Source: Halopseudomonas xinjiangensis
GTDB taxonomy: Bacteria; Pseudomonadota; Gammaproteobacteria; Pseudomonadales; Pseudomonadaceae
Length of the DNA: 64,000 nucleotides
Direction of reading: 5' to 3'
Assembly (NCBI RefSeq): GCF_900104945.1
Contig: NZ_LT629736.1
Coordinates: 1,116,001 to 1,180,000, forward strand
Shown here: one piece after another, positions 46,583-57,379 of the stretch
How the letters are laid out: each line of letters opens with the position of its first letter
Numbering within the stretch: the stretch's first letter is position 1
Position numbers and translations under genes: made by a program
The notes under the pieces: generated by a model
Told to the model about the DNA's origin: nothing
Database searches by the model: none
What the model saw: the letters and a program-made list of their open reading frames with translations, nothing else

Positions 46583-47479
46583 TCAACCCTCGTCGGTCAT
46601 CGAATGTTCAATCAAAAGGTCAGCCAGGATCCGCGTGGCCGGGCCCAGAGGCCGATCCTTGTTCGCATAGAGATACAAGAAGTGGGAGCGACTCGCGCCT
46701 TGCTGCAATGGCAGCGGCTTGAGCTGACCGTCCGACAGCTGTCGAGCGATCTCGTGGCCGGGGAGCCAGGCGAAGCCCAGTCCGCTGGCTACGAGTTCGG
46801 CCGCGGTGCTGAGGCTCGCGACGGTCCAGCGCTGCTCGGCGCCGAGCCAGCCGGTATCACGCGGCTGGCGCCGTCCCGAGTCGCGGATGACCACCTGCAG
46901 ATGGGTTTCCAGGTCGGCGTGAGTCAGCTGCCGCTGAAGTTGGTGCAGAGGATGGTTGGGATTCGCCACAGCGACAAACTCCACGGCGTTCAGCTGCTGC
47001 GGCAGGTAGCCAGCGATGCTGATTCCCGAGATTGCCAGGTCAGCCGTCCCGGCCAGCAGACACTCCTCCACGCCAGACAGGACTTCTTCGCGCAACTGAA
47101 CCCGGCAGCCCTGGCTCAGCGGCATGAACGCCTGCAGCGCCCTCGCCAGGCGGCCGGTCGGGTAGGCGGCGTCGACCACCAACTGAACCTCCGCTTCCCA
47201 GCCTTGGTCCATATTCCAAGCGAGCTGTTCCAATTGGCTTGCCTGTTTGACCAGTTGACGCGAGCGACGCAGCAATACCGCCCCGGCTTCGGTCAGCACT
47301 GCCTTGCGACCTTCGATCTCCAGCAGCGGCACGCCCAGTTGTTCCTGCATGCGCGCGACGGTATAGCTGATCGACGATTGCGAACGATGTAGCGCTTCGG
47401 CGGCCTGGGCAAAGCCGCCGTTGTCCACCACGGCTTGAAGTGTGCGCCACTGCTCCAGCGTGACCCGTGGTGCTTTCAT
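46583..47479 (-). CDS. LysR-family transcriptional regulator
   Basis: 298 residues. Winged helix-turn-helix at 1-65 (LEQWRTLQAVVDNGGFAQAAEALHRSQSSISYTVARMQ split across this stretch: AAEALHRSQSSISYTVARM), then a periplasmic-binding-like effector domain (about 90-290). Lies 57 bases upstream of the hydrolase gene on the same strand and divergent to a small secreted protein. The usual LysR pattern would make the divergent gene a candidate target. Confidence 0.9.
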   Translation of the reverse strand: MKAPRVTLEQWRTLQAVVDNGGFAQAAEALHRSQSSISYTVARMQEQLGVPLLEIEGRKAVLTEAGAVLLRRSRQLVKQASQLEQLAWNMDQGWEAEVQLVVDAAYPTGRLARALQAFMPLSQGCRVQLREEVLSGVEECLLAGTADLAISGISIAGYLPQQLNAVEFVAVANPNHPLHQLQRQLTHADLETHLQVVIRDSGRRQPRDTGWLGAEQRWTVASLSTAAELVASGLGFAWLPGHEIARQLSDGQLKPLPLQQGASRSHFLYLYANKDRPLGPATRILADLLIEHSMTDEG

Positions 47480-47517
47480 AGAACTAGCCCTTGTGTCTGC
47501 CTATACGGAGAATCGAT

Positions 47518-47838
47518 ATGAAGCGGAAATTCCATGCGATCCTGGCTGCCTTGTTTCTGCCTGCCACTGCGTTTGCCTTCACCATCGACCTTAACGTGGA
47601 AAACGAAGGAGTCGATGTCAAAGGTACGACCGGTTACATCAGCAATGTTGCAACGATCACCTTGATCAACGAAGGCGACCAGGCGGCTCGTTGCGAGGTG
47701 TATTTCGAGAACGGACCTGAACGTCCACCCCGCAAGCGCCTGACGGTCGAGGCGGGCGAGAAGCTCACGGTGACCCAGGCGTTCGAACGGGAAATCAACC
47801 GCGTTCGCTCTCGCGTAGCATGCACACCCGAACAATAG
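47518..47838 (+). CDS. Small secreted protein, function unknown
   Basis: 106 residues with a signal peptide (MKRKFHAILAALFLPATAFA). The mature part is a short beta-rich domain with two cysteines (RCEVYFENGPE and ACTPEQ) that could form a disulfide in the periplasm. Similar small proteins occur in pseudomonads (recalled), with no known role. ATG at 47518 with GGAG seven bases upstream; a longer in-frame start is not supported. Confidence 0.75.
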   Translation: MKRKFHAILAALFLPATAFAFTIDLNVENEGVDVKGTTGYISNVATITLINEGDQAARCEVYFENGPERPPRKRLTVEAGEKLTVTQAFEREINRVRSRVACTPEQ

Positions 47839-47875
47839 CTTGTCATCGATAACATCGATCATTCTTAGCGTATAT

Positions 47876-47891
47876 TTGTACTTTTATACAA
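47876..47891. promoter_or_regulatory. Inverted repeat in the AT-rich azoreductase promoter
   Basis: TTGTA-CTTTTA-TACAA in a locally AT-rich stretch (47840-47930) before azoR. Size and symmetry fit a dimeric repressor site. No regulator gene adjoins on this side except the LysR gene. Confidence 0.4.
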
Positions 47892-47943
47892 GTGAATCTG
47901 ATCATAGCATCTCTTCATCGAATCCACTGAAGAGGAACATGAC

Positions 47944-48546
47944 ATGACACAGATACTTGTATTGCAGACAAGCGCTCGCCGCGAAGGCTCTGCCTCACGC
48001 CAGCACACCGATCAACTGGTGCAGGCGCTTAGCGGTCAACACGCCGACGCCCGCATCGTGACCCGCGAATTGGGCATCGAGCCACTGCCGCATCTGGACG
48101 AAATCCTGCTGGGCGGCTGGACCAAACCGGCTGAGGCGCAAACCGAGGCCGAGCGCCAGGCTGCGGCACGGTCCGCTGAACTGATCGAGGAGCTCCTCGC
48201 CAGCGATATCGTTGTGATCGGCTCGGCCATGTACAACTTCGGCATCACCTCGACCTTGAAGGCCTGGTTGGACCATGTGCTGGCGGCTGGCAAGACGTTC
48301 CGCTACACCGAAAACGGCCCGATCGGTCTCGCCGGCGACCGCAAGGTTTATGTCGTTGCGGCGCGAGGCGGCCGCTATCAGGGCAGCCCGCTGGATCATC
48401 AGGAACCCTACCTGAGAACGGCGCTGGGCTTTATCGGGATCAGCGACGTGGTGTTCGTCTACGTGGAAGGGCAGGCCATGGGCGAAGCGGAGGCGGCGAA
48501 GGGCCGCGCCGAGGCGGAAGAAGCGATCAAGCGCGTCGCAGCCTGA
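47944..48546 (+). CDS. azoR: FMN-dependent NADH-azoreductase / quinone reductase
   Basis: 200 residues, flavodoxin-like fold. AzoR marks: LVLQTSARREGSASRQHTD near 5-23, SAMYNFGITSTLKAWLDHV near 93-111 and ARGGRY near 139-144. It reduces quinones and azo compounds with NADH and is a cytosolic defence against electrophiles. GAGGA precedes the ATG. A terminator follows 11 bases after the stop. Confidence 0.92.
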   Translation: MTQILVLQTSARREGSASRQHTDQLVQALSGQHADARIVTRELGIEPLPHLDEILLGGWTKPAEAQTEAERQAAARSAELIEELLASDIVVIGSAMYNFGITSTLKAWLDHVLAAGKTFRYTENGPIGLAGDRKVYVVAARGGRYQGSPLDHQEPYLRTALGFIGISDVVFVYVEGQAMGEAEAAKGRAEAEEAIKRVAA

Positions 48547-48557
48547 ATCGAAGCAAT

Positions 48558-48590
48558 AAAAAAGCCTGTGTATCGCTACACAGGCTTTTT
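48558..48590. terminator. Bidirectional terminator of azoR and tRNA-Asn
   Basis: AGCCTGTGTA (48563-48572), TCGC loop, TACACAGGCT (48577-48586), with A run on the left and T run on the right. It can stop azoR from one side and tRNA-Asn from the other. Confidence 0.9.
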
Positions 48591-48594
48591 CAAT

Positions 48595-48670
48595 TGGCTC
48601 CGCGACCTGGACTCGAACCAGGGACCCAATGATTAACAGTCATTTGCTCTACCGACTGAGCTATCGCGGA
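48595..48670 (-). tRNA. tRNA-Asn (GTT)
   Basis: 76 bases on the minus strand with encoded CCA. Acceptor TCCGCGA / TCGCGGA, anticodon loop CTGTTAA giving GTT, T-loop GGTTCGAGTCC. Cloverleaf is complete. Confidence 0.95.
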
Positions 48671-48683
48671 ATTGACGCTGCGA

Positions 48684-48711
48684 ACTTTATCAAAAACACC
48701 AGCCAAGTCAA
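48684..48711 (-). promoter_or_regulatory. Promoter of tRNA-Asn
   Basis: Minus strand TTGACT (48711-48706), 16-base spacer, TAAAGT (48689-48684), about 14 bases before the tRNA. The tRNA-Val promoter at 52528 has the same -10. Confidence 0.65.
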
Positions 48712-48758
48712 TGTCTTCACTGGATATTTTGCGTCAGGCGCAGCGCTTGACCCAGGTC

Positions 48759-49964
48759 TCAGGCGTCCTTCATTACGGCCGCGATGGCTTTGGCCACGTG
48801 ATCGATATTTGCCGAGTTCAGTGCAGCCACGCAGATCCGTCCGCTGGACACGGCGTAGATTGCGAATTCGTCTGCCAGACGTTTGACCTGGTCCTTGTTC
48901 AGGCCAGAGTACGAGAACATGCCACGCTGCCGCTGGATGTAATCGACGTCCTGCGTGACGCCGGCTTCCTTGAGCTTCTCGGCCAGAGCTTGACGCATAC
49001 CGCGAATACGCTCGCGCATCTCCGCCAGCTCGTCTTCCCACATGGCGTACAGTTCGGGGTTGTTCAACACCGCTGCAACCACCTTGGCTCCATGGGTCGG
49101 CGGGTTGGAGTAGTTGGTGCGGATCACACGCTTGAGCTGCGACAGAACGCGATCGCGCTCGTCCGGAGTGGACGTGACCAGGGTCAGCGCGCCAACGCGC
49201 TCGCCGTACAGCGAGAAAGACTTGGAGAACGAGCTTGCCACAAGGAACGGCATGCCGGTTTCGGCGAACAGCCGAACGGCCAGGGCGTCATCCTGCAGAT
49301 TTTCGCCAAAGCCCTGATAGGCAATGTCGAGGAACGGGACATGGTTCTTGCGCTGGATCACATCTATCACCCGCGCCCAGTCAGCCAGACCCAGATCAAC
49401 CCCGGTGGGGTTGTGGCAGCACGCGTGCAACAGCACGACACTGCCTTCCGGCAGGGCTTCGATGCCTTCGAGCATGCCATTCAGGTTCAGGCCGTTGGTC
49501 GCGGCGTCGTAGTAAGGGTAGGTCACGACTTCGTAGCCGGCCGCTTCGAACAATGCGCGGTGGTTTTCCCAGCTTGGGTCGCTGATCGCCACCAGCTTCT
49601 TGCCGGTCAGGCGAAACAGGAAGTCCGCGCCCAGCTTCAACGCACCAGTACCGCCGAGCGATTGCGCAGTGATCAAACGGCCTGATTCGACGATCGACGA
49701 CTCGGTGCCGAACAGCAGCTTCTGCACGGCCAGGTCGTACGGCGCCAGACCTTCGATCGGCAGATAGGAGCGCGGCGCATGCTCGGCGACGCGTGCTTCT
49801 TCGGCGGCCTGTACGGCGCGCAGCAAAGGCACCTTGCCTGCTTCGTCGTAATACACCCCCACGCCCAGGTTGACCTTTTCCGCGCGCAGATCGGCGTTAT
49901 AGGTTTCGTTCAGGCCCAGGATCGGATCATGTGGGGCCATTTCGACAGGGAAGAACAGACTCAT
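48759..49964 (-). CDS. Aromatic amino-acid aminotransferase
   Basis: 401 residues, class I PLP aminotransferase of the AspC/TyrB/PhhC group. PLP site: Lys248 in SSFSKSFSLYGERVG; substrate and cofactor segments HACCHNPTGVDL near 180-191 and FLDIAYQGFG near 211-220. It interconverts aromatic amino acids (and Asp/Glu) with their keto acids. The ATG at 49964 (MSLFFPVEMAPHDPI) is the standard N-terminus. Divergent from uvrB, as in other pseudomonads. A TATAAT -10 on the minus strand at 50033-50028 is a likely promoter element. Confidence 0.92.
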   Translation of the reverse strand: MSLFFPVEMAPHDPILGLNETYNADLRAEKVNLGVGVYYDEAGKVPLLRAVQAAEEARVAEHAPRSYLPIEGLAPYDLAVQKLLFGTESSIVESGRLITAQSLGGTGALKLGADFLFRLTGKKLVAISDPSWENHRALFEAAGYEVVTYPYYDAATNGLNLNGMLEGIEALPEGSVVLLHACCHNPTGVDLGLADWARVIDVIQRKNHVPFLDIAYQGFGENLQDDALAVRLFAETGMPFLVASSFSKSFSLYGERVGALTLVTSTPDERDRVLSQLKRVIRTNYSNPPTHGAKVVAAVLNNPELYAMWEDELAEMRERIRGMRQALAEKLKEAGVTQDVDYIQRQRGMFSYSGLNKDQVKRLADEFAIYAVSSGRICVAALNSANIDHVAKAIAAVMKDA

Positions 49965-50162
49965 GGTATCGGGGGTACTCGAGACAGGTGAATGTGAAGG
50001 TGTCGGCGAATGCGCTTGCGGCCGCACATTATAGACGTACCGAACAGGCGATGCGAGTGGCGCAGTGGACCCTTGAAACCATCCGACGCGGCCACCACTC
50101 TGATGGTCACAGGTGCCAGTGTTATGCTGGGGGCACGCAATCAAGAGGCAGAAGCGGTACTC

Positions 50163-52175
<2,013 letters not shown>

Positions 52176-52324
52176 CCGGGGCGGCAAATGCCGCCTGGTC
52201 TTCGACCGATCGCGCCGGGGGCGACGCTCCCACGTCACGACCCTGCGGGAAACTTGCGGAGCGCATGCCTCCGCGGCTTCTTCTACGCGGCCCCGCCCGT
52301 TCCGACATCCGCGGTGGAATCGCC

Positions 52325-52390
52325 TGTAGGAGCGCACCTGGGCGCGAAGGGTTTTGCGGATTCTCCTTCGCAGTCATGACCGCTCCTACA
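52325..52390. repeat. REP inverted pair (REPIN-like)
   Basis: Plus unit 52325-52349 (stem GCGC/GCGC) and minus unit 52366-52390 (stem GCGG with CTGC, one wobble), heads outward. Confidence 0.85.
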
Positions 52391-52527
52391 GAACGTGTAG
52401 GTGGGGCCCGGCTCCATACGGTAGGCGCGCCGCGCTCGACGCGATGGGCTTCGCCACTGCAGCCCGCACCAATCCTGGCGCCTTGCCCGCCCACCCATTT
52501 AAATCGTATTTTTTCAGTCAGTTACGC

Positions 52528-52556
52528 TTGACAAGGTTCCGAGCCGTGCGTAAAGT
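52528..52556 (+). promoter_or_regulatory. Promoter of tRNA-Val
   Basis: TTGACA (52528-52533, perfect), 17-base spacer, TAAAGT (52551-52556), 13 bases before the tRNA. Confidence 0.8.
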
Positions 52557-52569
52557 TCGCGGCCATTGC

Positions 52570-52646
52570 AGGCACGTAGCTCAGTTGGTTAGAGCACCAC
52601 CTTGACATGGTGGGGGTCGTTGGTTCGAATCCAATCGTGCCTACCA
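52570..52646 (+). tRNA. tRNA-Val (GAC)
   Basis: 77 bases with encoded CCA. Acceptor AGGCACG / CGTGCCT, anticodon stem CCACC / GGTGG around loop TTGACAT giving GAC, T-loop GGTTCGAATCC. Confidence 0.95.
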
Positions 52647-52669
52647 AACATTCCCGCACTGCACGGGAC

Positions 52670-52705
52670 AAAAAAGGGCGATCCGAAAGGGTCGCCCTTT
52701 TTTAT
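52670..52705 (+). terminator. Terminator after tRNA-Val
   Basis: GGGCGATCC-GAAA-GGGTCGCCC (one G-T pair) with A run before and TTTTTT after. Confidence 0.9.
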
Positions 52706-52721
52706 TCGCTAGCCGCGCTAA

Positions 52722-52910
52722 GCGGACCCCGCTAAGTCCCGTTCTGCCTCAGTTCGCACCCCGCACCGCTTCATTCTGCCCGCCGACGCGGACGTTTCCC
52801 CACAACTGCCGCGCCTGGCGTCCAATGATCCGATGCCGCGACTGGCAGTCGAGCTGCATCGCACGCTCAAGGAACCAAACAGCAGCGAACCGGCTCGCAG
52901 TTACAAATAA
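52722..52910 (+). other. Open frame without start, possible gene remnant
   Basis: 62 codons are open from the stop at 52719 to the TAA at 52910, with coding-like composition (…FILPADADVSPQLPRL…). The only ATG (52833) leaves 25 residues, and no ribosome-binding site is seen. It may be the decayed 3' end of a lost gene or chance. I do not recognise it. Confidence 0.25.
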
Positions 52911-52928
52911 CGACTCGGGGATGACGCA

Positions 52929-54185
52929 ATGTACGAACTGAACATGAGTCTCGCCATTTTCGGGTTCGCCGCGATCCTGATCGCGCTGCTGTCGGGCCTC
53001 ATCAAGCGCAGCGTCGTGTCCGAACCGATTTTGGCCATGACCATCGGCATCTTTGCGGGGCCCTATGGAGCAGGGTTGCTGGATATCGCCAAGTGGGGCG
53101 ACCCCATGGTGATCCTCGAGCAGGCCGCGCGGCTTACGCTTGCCATCGGCTTGATGGGGATCGCGCTGCGACTCGATCGGGACAGCGTCAGACTGCTCCT
53201 GCGGCCTGTTTCGCTGCTACTGATCCTCGGCATGCTGGGGATGTGGTTGCTGTCGTCCGGCATTGCGCTGGTGTTCGGGTTGCCATTGCTTTCAGCGCTG
53301 CTGCTGGGTGCGATTGTGACGCCGACTGACCCGGTCGTCGCCAGCTCCGTGGTGACCGGCAAGTTTGCCCAAAAGTACCTTCCGCTTCGGGTTCGAGACG
53401 GGTTGTCCTATGAGTCGGGCGCTAACGACGGTCTCGCTTATCTCTTCGTCATGCTGCCCATCCTGGCCATGAGTCACCCACCTGCGGAGACGACACAGAA
53501 ATGGCTGTTGGATGTCCTGGTGGTCGGCGTACTGCTCGCCACGGCCATAGGCGTGCTGGTCGGCTTTGCTGCAGCCAAGCTGCTGTCCGCAGCAGACCGC
53601 CGCGGGTTGGTAGCGAATCAGTCGATGCTGGGGTACACCGTTGCGTTTTCGCTGTTCACGCTCGGCGCGGCAAAGCTGGTTCACTCCGATGCGTTGATCG
53701 CCGTCTTCGCCGCAGGCCTCACCTTCAACCTCTGCAGCGATCGCAGCGAGGAACATGAGGAAGAAAACATTCAGGAAGCGGTTTCCAAGCTGTTTACGCT
53801 ACCCATGTTTGTCCTGTTCGGGTTGAGTCTGCCTTTCAGCGAATGGTCCGGCATCGGCTGGCCATTGGTCATTCTGGTTGTGGCTCTTTTGCTATTTCGC
53901 CGGCTCCCGGTGCTCGCTGCGTTGATGCCACTGATCGGCCGGTCCTTCAATCGGGCGGATATTGCCTTTCTCGGCTGGTTCGGTCCGATCGGTATCGCAG
54001 CCATCTACTACGCGACGCTCGCCCACAAGCACACCCACGACCCCATGTTCTGGCACATAACGAGCGCGGTGGTTTTCGCTTCCATCCTGGTCCACGGCGT
54101 ATCCGCGGCTTCGTTTACGCGGCTCCATCGCAAGCACGCAGGCGCCGCTCCCGATCGCACCAAACCACTCGATAGCGACGCATGA
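52929..54185 (+). CDS. CPA1-family sodium/proton antiporter (NhaP-like)
   Basis: 418 residues with about 12 hydrophobic segments. Conserved ion-site motifs: TPTDPVVASSVV near 132-143 and the ESGANDGLAY motif near 159-168, with the two acidic residues typical of NhaP/NHE exchangers. It exports Na+ (or K+) for H+ at the inner membrane. Length is at the short end, ending with a brief soluble tail. The start is the ATG at 52929 after a GGGGA-type site. Confidence 0.88.
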   Translation: MYELNMSLAIFGFAAILIALLSGLIKRSVVSEPILAMTIGIFAGPYGAGLLDIAKWGDPMVILEQAARLTLAIGLMGIALRLDRDSVRLLLRPVSLLLILGMLGMWLLSSGIALVFGLPLLSALLLGAIVTPTDPVVASSVVTGKFAQKYLPLRVRDGLSYESGANDGLAYLFVMLPILAMSHPPAETTQKWLLDVLVVGVLLATAIGVLVGFAAAKLLSAADRRGLVANQSMLGYTVAFSLFTLGAAKLVHSDALIAVFAAGLTFNLCSDRSEEHEEENIQEAVSKLFTLPMFVLFGLSLPFSEWSGIGWPLVILVVALLLFRRLPVLAALMPLIGRSFNRADIAFLGWFGPIGIAAIYYATLAHKHTHDPMFWHITSAVVFASILVHGVSAASFTRLHRKHAGAAPDRTKPLDSDA

Positions 54186-54279
54186 GGCGAAGCGAGACGG
54201 TACGGGCGATACCAAGTTGATCGGAACTAGCGCCATCCCCAGGGTCTGATTCTGCATAGGATCCTATTCGGAGGTCGCC

Positions 54280-54639
54280 ATGAAATCGCTATCCACCGCC
54301 TTGCTGTCAGGTATCGCGCTGTCCCTCGTTATCGCAGCCGGCGCGCACGCCCAATCGACGGGCCCGGATTTCTCGAATCTGGACGCAAACGGCTCCGGCG
54401 AGATCGAGTTCGACGAATTTCACCATGAGCACTCGGACGGTGACGAGCCGCCGGCCGAGCAGACCGACGCCGAGCACGACGGCTTTGGTTACGACACCGG
54501 CGATTTCGATGCGCTTGAAGGTCGGGATCTGGACCAGACGTTGTTCGAGCGTTACGACGCTGACAACAGCCGCGGCCTCGATCGAGATGAATATCAGGAA
54601 TATCAGGACAACGTTACCCGCCGCCTGCGGGACTTCTAA
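54280..54639 (+). CDS. Secreted EF-hand calcium-binding protein
   Basis: 119 residues. Signal peptide ending AAGAHAQ near residue 25, then two EF-hand loops: DANGSGEIEFDE near 35-46 and DADNSRGLDRDE near 93-104, both with acidic residues at positions 1, 3 and 12. The mature protein is very acidic. Such periplasmic proteins may buffer or sense Ca2+. GGAGG precedes the ATG. The next gene starts 26 bases on and is also secreted and acidic. Confidence 0.8.
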   Translation: MKSLSTALLSGIALSLVIAAGAHAQSTGPDFSNLDANGSGEIEFDEFHHEHSDGDEPPAEQTDAEHDGFGYDTGDFDALEGRDLDQTLFERYDADNSRGLDRDEYQEYQDNVTRRLRDF

Positions 54640-54665
54640 CCCAGCCAACCCATAGGAGGCCCATC

Positions 54666-54992
54666 ATGAAGCCTCGCTTGATCGTAATCCTTGCTGGCGT
54701 TGCCGTTGCCAGCACCCTGTCGTACGAATCGATGGCCCAGCAGCCGGTCGACAACCCGGTGATTCAGGATGCGGGTGAGAAGGGCGGTATCAATCTCAAC
54801 CGTTTCCGTGATGATCCGGGCGAGCCGCTCGATCTGATGAATACCAATGATGACGACTATGACGAAGTCTCGGCCGAAGATCGGGAGCGCGAGCTGGACG
54901 ATCGCGAGCGCAGGACGTATCAGCGTTATGACGCTGAGAAAACCGACCTGGGTCCCGAAGCGTATCGGATGGATCCGTCGCGCAGAGATTGA
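54666..54992 (+). CDS. Small secreted acidic protein, function unknown
   Basis: 108 residues. Signal peptide (MKPRLIVILAGVAVASTLSYESMA), then a highly charged region rich in Asp, Glu and Arg (NTNDDDYDEVSAEDRERELDD near 59-79 is quoted in part: DDDYDEVSAEDRERE). No domain recognised. It has its own ribosome-binding site (GGAGG) and appears to be transcribed with the EF-hand gene. Confidence 0.7.
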   Translation: MKPRLIVILAGVAVASTLSYESMAQQPVDNPVIQDAGEKGGINLNRFRDDPGEPLDLMNTNDDDYDEVSAEDRERELDDRERRTYQRYDAEKTDLGPEAYRMDPSRRD

Positions 54993-55055
54993 TAGCGCAG
55001 GCTCGATCGCACCCCGCCCAGTTCACCATCTGCGAGCGTGCCGTCCGCCCCGGGA

Positions 55056-55119
55056 TGTAGGAGCGGACCCGGCCGCGAAGAAGAATGCACAAAACCCTTC
55101 GCGCCAGGTGCGCTCCTAC
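55056..55119. repeat. REP inverted pair (REPIN-like)
   Basis: Plus unit 55056-55080 (stem GCGG/CCGC) and minus unit 55097-55119 (stem GCGC/GCGC, one base shorter). A second plus unit of identical sequence starts 87 bases later. Confidence 0.85.
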
Positions 55120-55142
55120 GCACGCACGGTCCCGCCTTGGGA

Positions 55143-55203
55143 TGTAGGAGCGGACCCGGCCGCGAAGAAGGATGCACGAACCTTTATTCGCACCAGTTTG
55201 GTA
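55143..55203. repeat. REP inverted pair with one decayed arm
   Basis: Plus unit 55143-55167 is intact and identical to that at 55056. The facing arm (about 55186-55203) keeps TTCGCACCA but has lost the usual head. Probably a local duplicate of the preceding pair. Confidence 0.65.
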
Positions 55204-55451
55204 GGAGCACCTATCCCGTTCTACCGCAGTACCACCGCAACGCTACAAGCCCCAGAACACTTGTGATAGAGTGCTCCGCTTCCCGTCGGGCGCACGTCGC
55301 CAGGCATTTCTCTCAGTCATTCGTGACGACCTTGCAGTAGCCCACCGGGGCTGTCGGCGATCGTGTGCCGCCTGAACTGCACCGTACACAGCGAATGGCA
55401 GTATCCATCACGTGGCCTTGCGTAGGGGTCACCACTGAGAAGGAGCGGCAC

Positions 55452-57377
55452 ATGCCCGTTATTACCCTTCCTGACGGCAGTCAGCGTACGTTCGAACAAC
55501 CCGTATCCGTAGCCGACGTGGCTGCATCCATCGGCGCTGGACTGGCGAAAGCCACCGTAGCCGGCAAGGTCGACGGCCGCCTGGTCGACGCCTGCGATGT
55601 CATCGAACACGACGCCACGCTGCAGATCATCACGCCCAAGGACGAGGAAGGGCTGGAGATCATTCGCCACTCCTGCGCTCACCTGGTGGGCCATGCGGTC
55701 AAGCAGCTGTACCCGACTGCCAAGATGGTCATCGGCCCGGTGATCGAAGAAGGCTTCTATTACGACATCGCCTTCGAGCGCCCCTTCACACCCGAAGACC
55801 TGGCGGCGATCGAATCGCGCATGCGCGAGCTGATCGACACCGAGTACAACGTGATCAAAAAGGTGACGCCGCGCGAACAGGTGATCGAGGTGTTCAACGG
55901 CCGTGGCGAGGAATACAAGCTGCGCCTGGTCGAGGACATGCCCGACGAAAAGGCGATGGGCCTGTACTACCACGAAGAATACGTCGACATGTGCCGCGGT
56001 CCGCACGTGCCGAACACGCGCTTCCTGAAAGCCTTCAAGCTGACCCGCATTTCCGGTGCCTACTGGCGTGGCGATGCCAAGAACGAGCAGTTGCAGCGCG
56101 TTTACGGCACCGCCTGGGCCGACAAGAAGCAGCTGGCTGCGTACATCCAGCGCTTGGAAGAAGCCGAGAAGCGTGACCACCGCAAGATCGGCAAGCGCCT
56201 GGGCCTGTTCCACACCCAGGAAGAAGCGCCCGGCATGGTGTTCTGGCACCCGAACGGCTGGACCGTCTACCAGGTGCTCGAGCAATACATGCGCCAGGTG
56301 CAGCGCGCCGCCTCCTATAAAGAGATCAAGACGCCTCAAGTCGTCGATCGCGTGCTGTGGGAGCGCTCCGGCCACTGGGAGCATTACTCCCACGCCATGT
56401 TCACCACCGAATCGGAAAGCCGCGACTACGCCATCAAGCCGATGAACTGCCCGGGCCACATCCAGGTGTTCAATCAGGGCCTGAAGAGCTACCGCGAGCT
56501 GCCGCTGCGCCTGGCCGAGTTCGGCTCCTGTCACCGCAACGAGCCGTCCGGTTCCTTGCACGGTCTGATGCGCGTGCGTGCCTTTACTCAGGACGACGCC
56601 CACATCTTCTGTACCGATGAGCAGGTCAAGTCCGAGGCCGCCAACTTCATCGACCTGACCCTGCAGGTGTACAAGGACTTCGGCTTCGATGACGTCGAGC
56701 TCAAGCTGTCCACTCGTCCGGAAAGTCGCGTAGGCGACGATGCATTGTGGGATCAGGCCGAGAAGGGCCTGGAAGATGCGCTGAACGAGGCCGGCCTGCG
56801 GTGGGATCTGCAGCCGGGCGAGGGCGCGTTCTACGGTCCGAAGATCGAATTCTCCCTGCGTGACTGTATCGGTCGCGTCTGGCAGTGCGGCACCCTGCAG
56901 CTGGATTTCATGCTTCCGGGGCGTCTGGGTGCGCAGTATGTCGCCGAAGACGGCAGCCGCAAAACGCCGGTCATGCTGCACCGTGCAATCCTCGGATCCT
57001 TCGAGCGTTTCATCGGCATTCTGATCGAGCACTACGCGGGCGACTTCCCTGCCTGGCTGGCACCGACGCAGGCTGCGGTGCTGAATATCACCGATAATCA
57101 GGCCGAATTCTGCAAAGAAGTGGAGAAAACCCTCAATGAAAAGGGTTATCGAGCCGTAGCGGACTTGAGAAACGAGAAGATCGGCTTTAAAATCCGAGAG
57201 CATACTTTGCACAAGACTCCCTATCTGCTAGTGGTAGGTGATAGAGAAGTCGAATCGCACACAGTGGCCGTGCGCACGCGAGAGGGTAAAGACCTGGGTT
57301 CCATGACTGTTGCCGAGTTCTCCGAATTCCTGTCCCGCGCTGTCGCACAACGAGGCCGCCCGAATTCGGAGCTATAA
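55452..57377 (+). CDS. thrS: Threonyl-tRNA synthetase
   Basis: 641 residues. TGS domain (1-60), editing domain with HSCAHLVGH near 75-83, class II catalytic core with the zinc Cys in [10 protein letters not shown], motif 2 [19 protein letters not shown], and a C-terminal anticodon-binding domain. Charges tRNA-Thr. The start is the ATG at 55452 ([14 protein letters not shown]), with AAGGAG seven bases upstream. The 3' end carries the ribosome-binding site of infC. Confidence 0.97.
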   Translation: MPVITLPDGSQRTFEQPVSVADVAASIGAGLAKATVAGKVDGRLVDACDVIEHDATLQIITPKDEEGLEIIRHSCAHLVGHAVKQLYPTAKMVIGPVIEEGFYYDIAFERPFTPEDLAAIESRMRELIDTEYNVIKKVTPREQVIEVFNGRGEEYKLRLVEDMPDEKAMGLYYHEEYVDMCRGPHVPNTRFLKAFKLTRISGAYWRGDAKNEQLQRVYGTAWADKKQLAAYIQRLEEAEKRDHRKIGKRLGLFHTQEEAPGMVFWHPNGWTVYQVLEQYMRQVQRAASYKEIKTPQVVDRVLWERSGHWEHYSHAMFTTESESRDYAIKPMNCPGHIQVFNQGLKSYRELPLRLAEFGSCHRNEPSGSLHGLMRVRAFTQDDAHIFCTDEQVKSEAANFIDLTLQVYKDFGFDDVELKLSTRPESRVGDDALWDQAEKGLEDALNEAGLRWDLQPGEGAFYGPKIEFSLRDCIGRVWQCGTLQLDFMLPGRLGAQYVAEDGSRKTPVMLHRAILGSFERFIGILIEHYAGDFPAWLAPTQAAVLNITDNQAEFCKEVEKTLNEKGYRAVADLRNEKIGFKIREHTLHKTPYLLVVGDREVESHTVAVRTREGKDLGSMTVAEFSEFLSRAVAQRGRPNSEL

Positions 57378-57379
57378 AG

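Larger units (their letters stand above)
52176..52569. other. Intergenic region uvrB to tRNA-Val
   Basis: Holds no gene. It begins with a short hairpin GGCGGCA-AA-TGCCGCC (52180-52195), a possible weak uvrB terminator. Then come a repeat unit at 52208-52233 of another kind (minus-strand head GTGGGAGCGTCGC), a REP inverted pair (52325-52390) and the tRNA-Val promoter (52528-52556). Confidence 0.6.
54993..55451. other. Intergenic region before thrS, with REP repeats
   Basis: 459 bases without a supported gene. The left half holds two REP pairs (55056-55119 and 55143-55203). The right half (55204-55451) must hold the thrS promoter and leader. I found no clear tRNA-like operator or T-box, and no convincing -10/-35 pair. 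Confidence 0.5.

Noticed and set aside
45722..47392. Plus-strand frame opposite the hydrolase and LysR genes
   Set aside because: Both minus-strand genes have complete families and catalytic or DNA-binding motifs; the frame is a shadow.
48597..48670. Insertion of an element at tRNA-Asn or tRNA-Val
   Set aside because: Both tRNAs are flanked by ordinary terminators and housekeeping genes; no integrase or tRNA-end repeat is near either.
55317..57212. Long minus-strand frame opposite thrS
   Set aside because: thrS is complete with all class II motifs; the antisense frame has no family signs.
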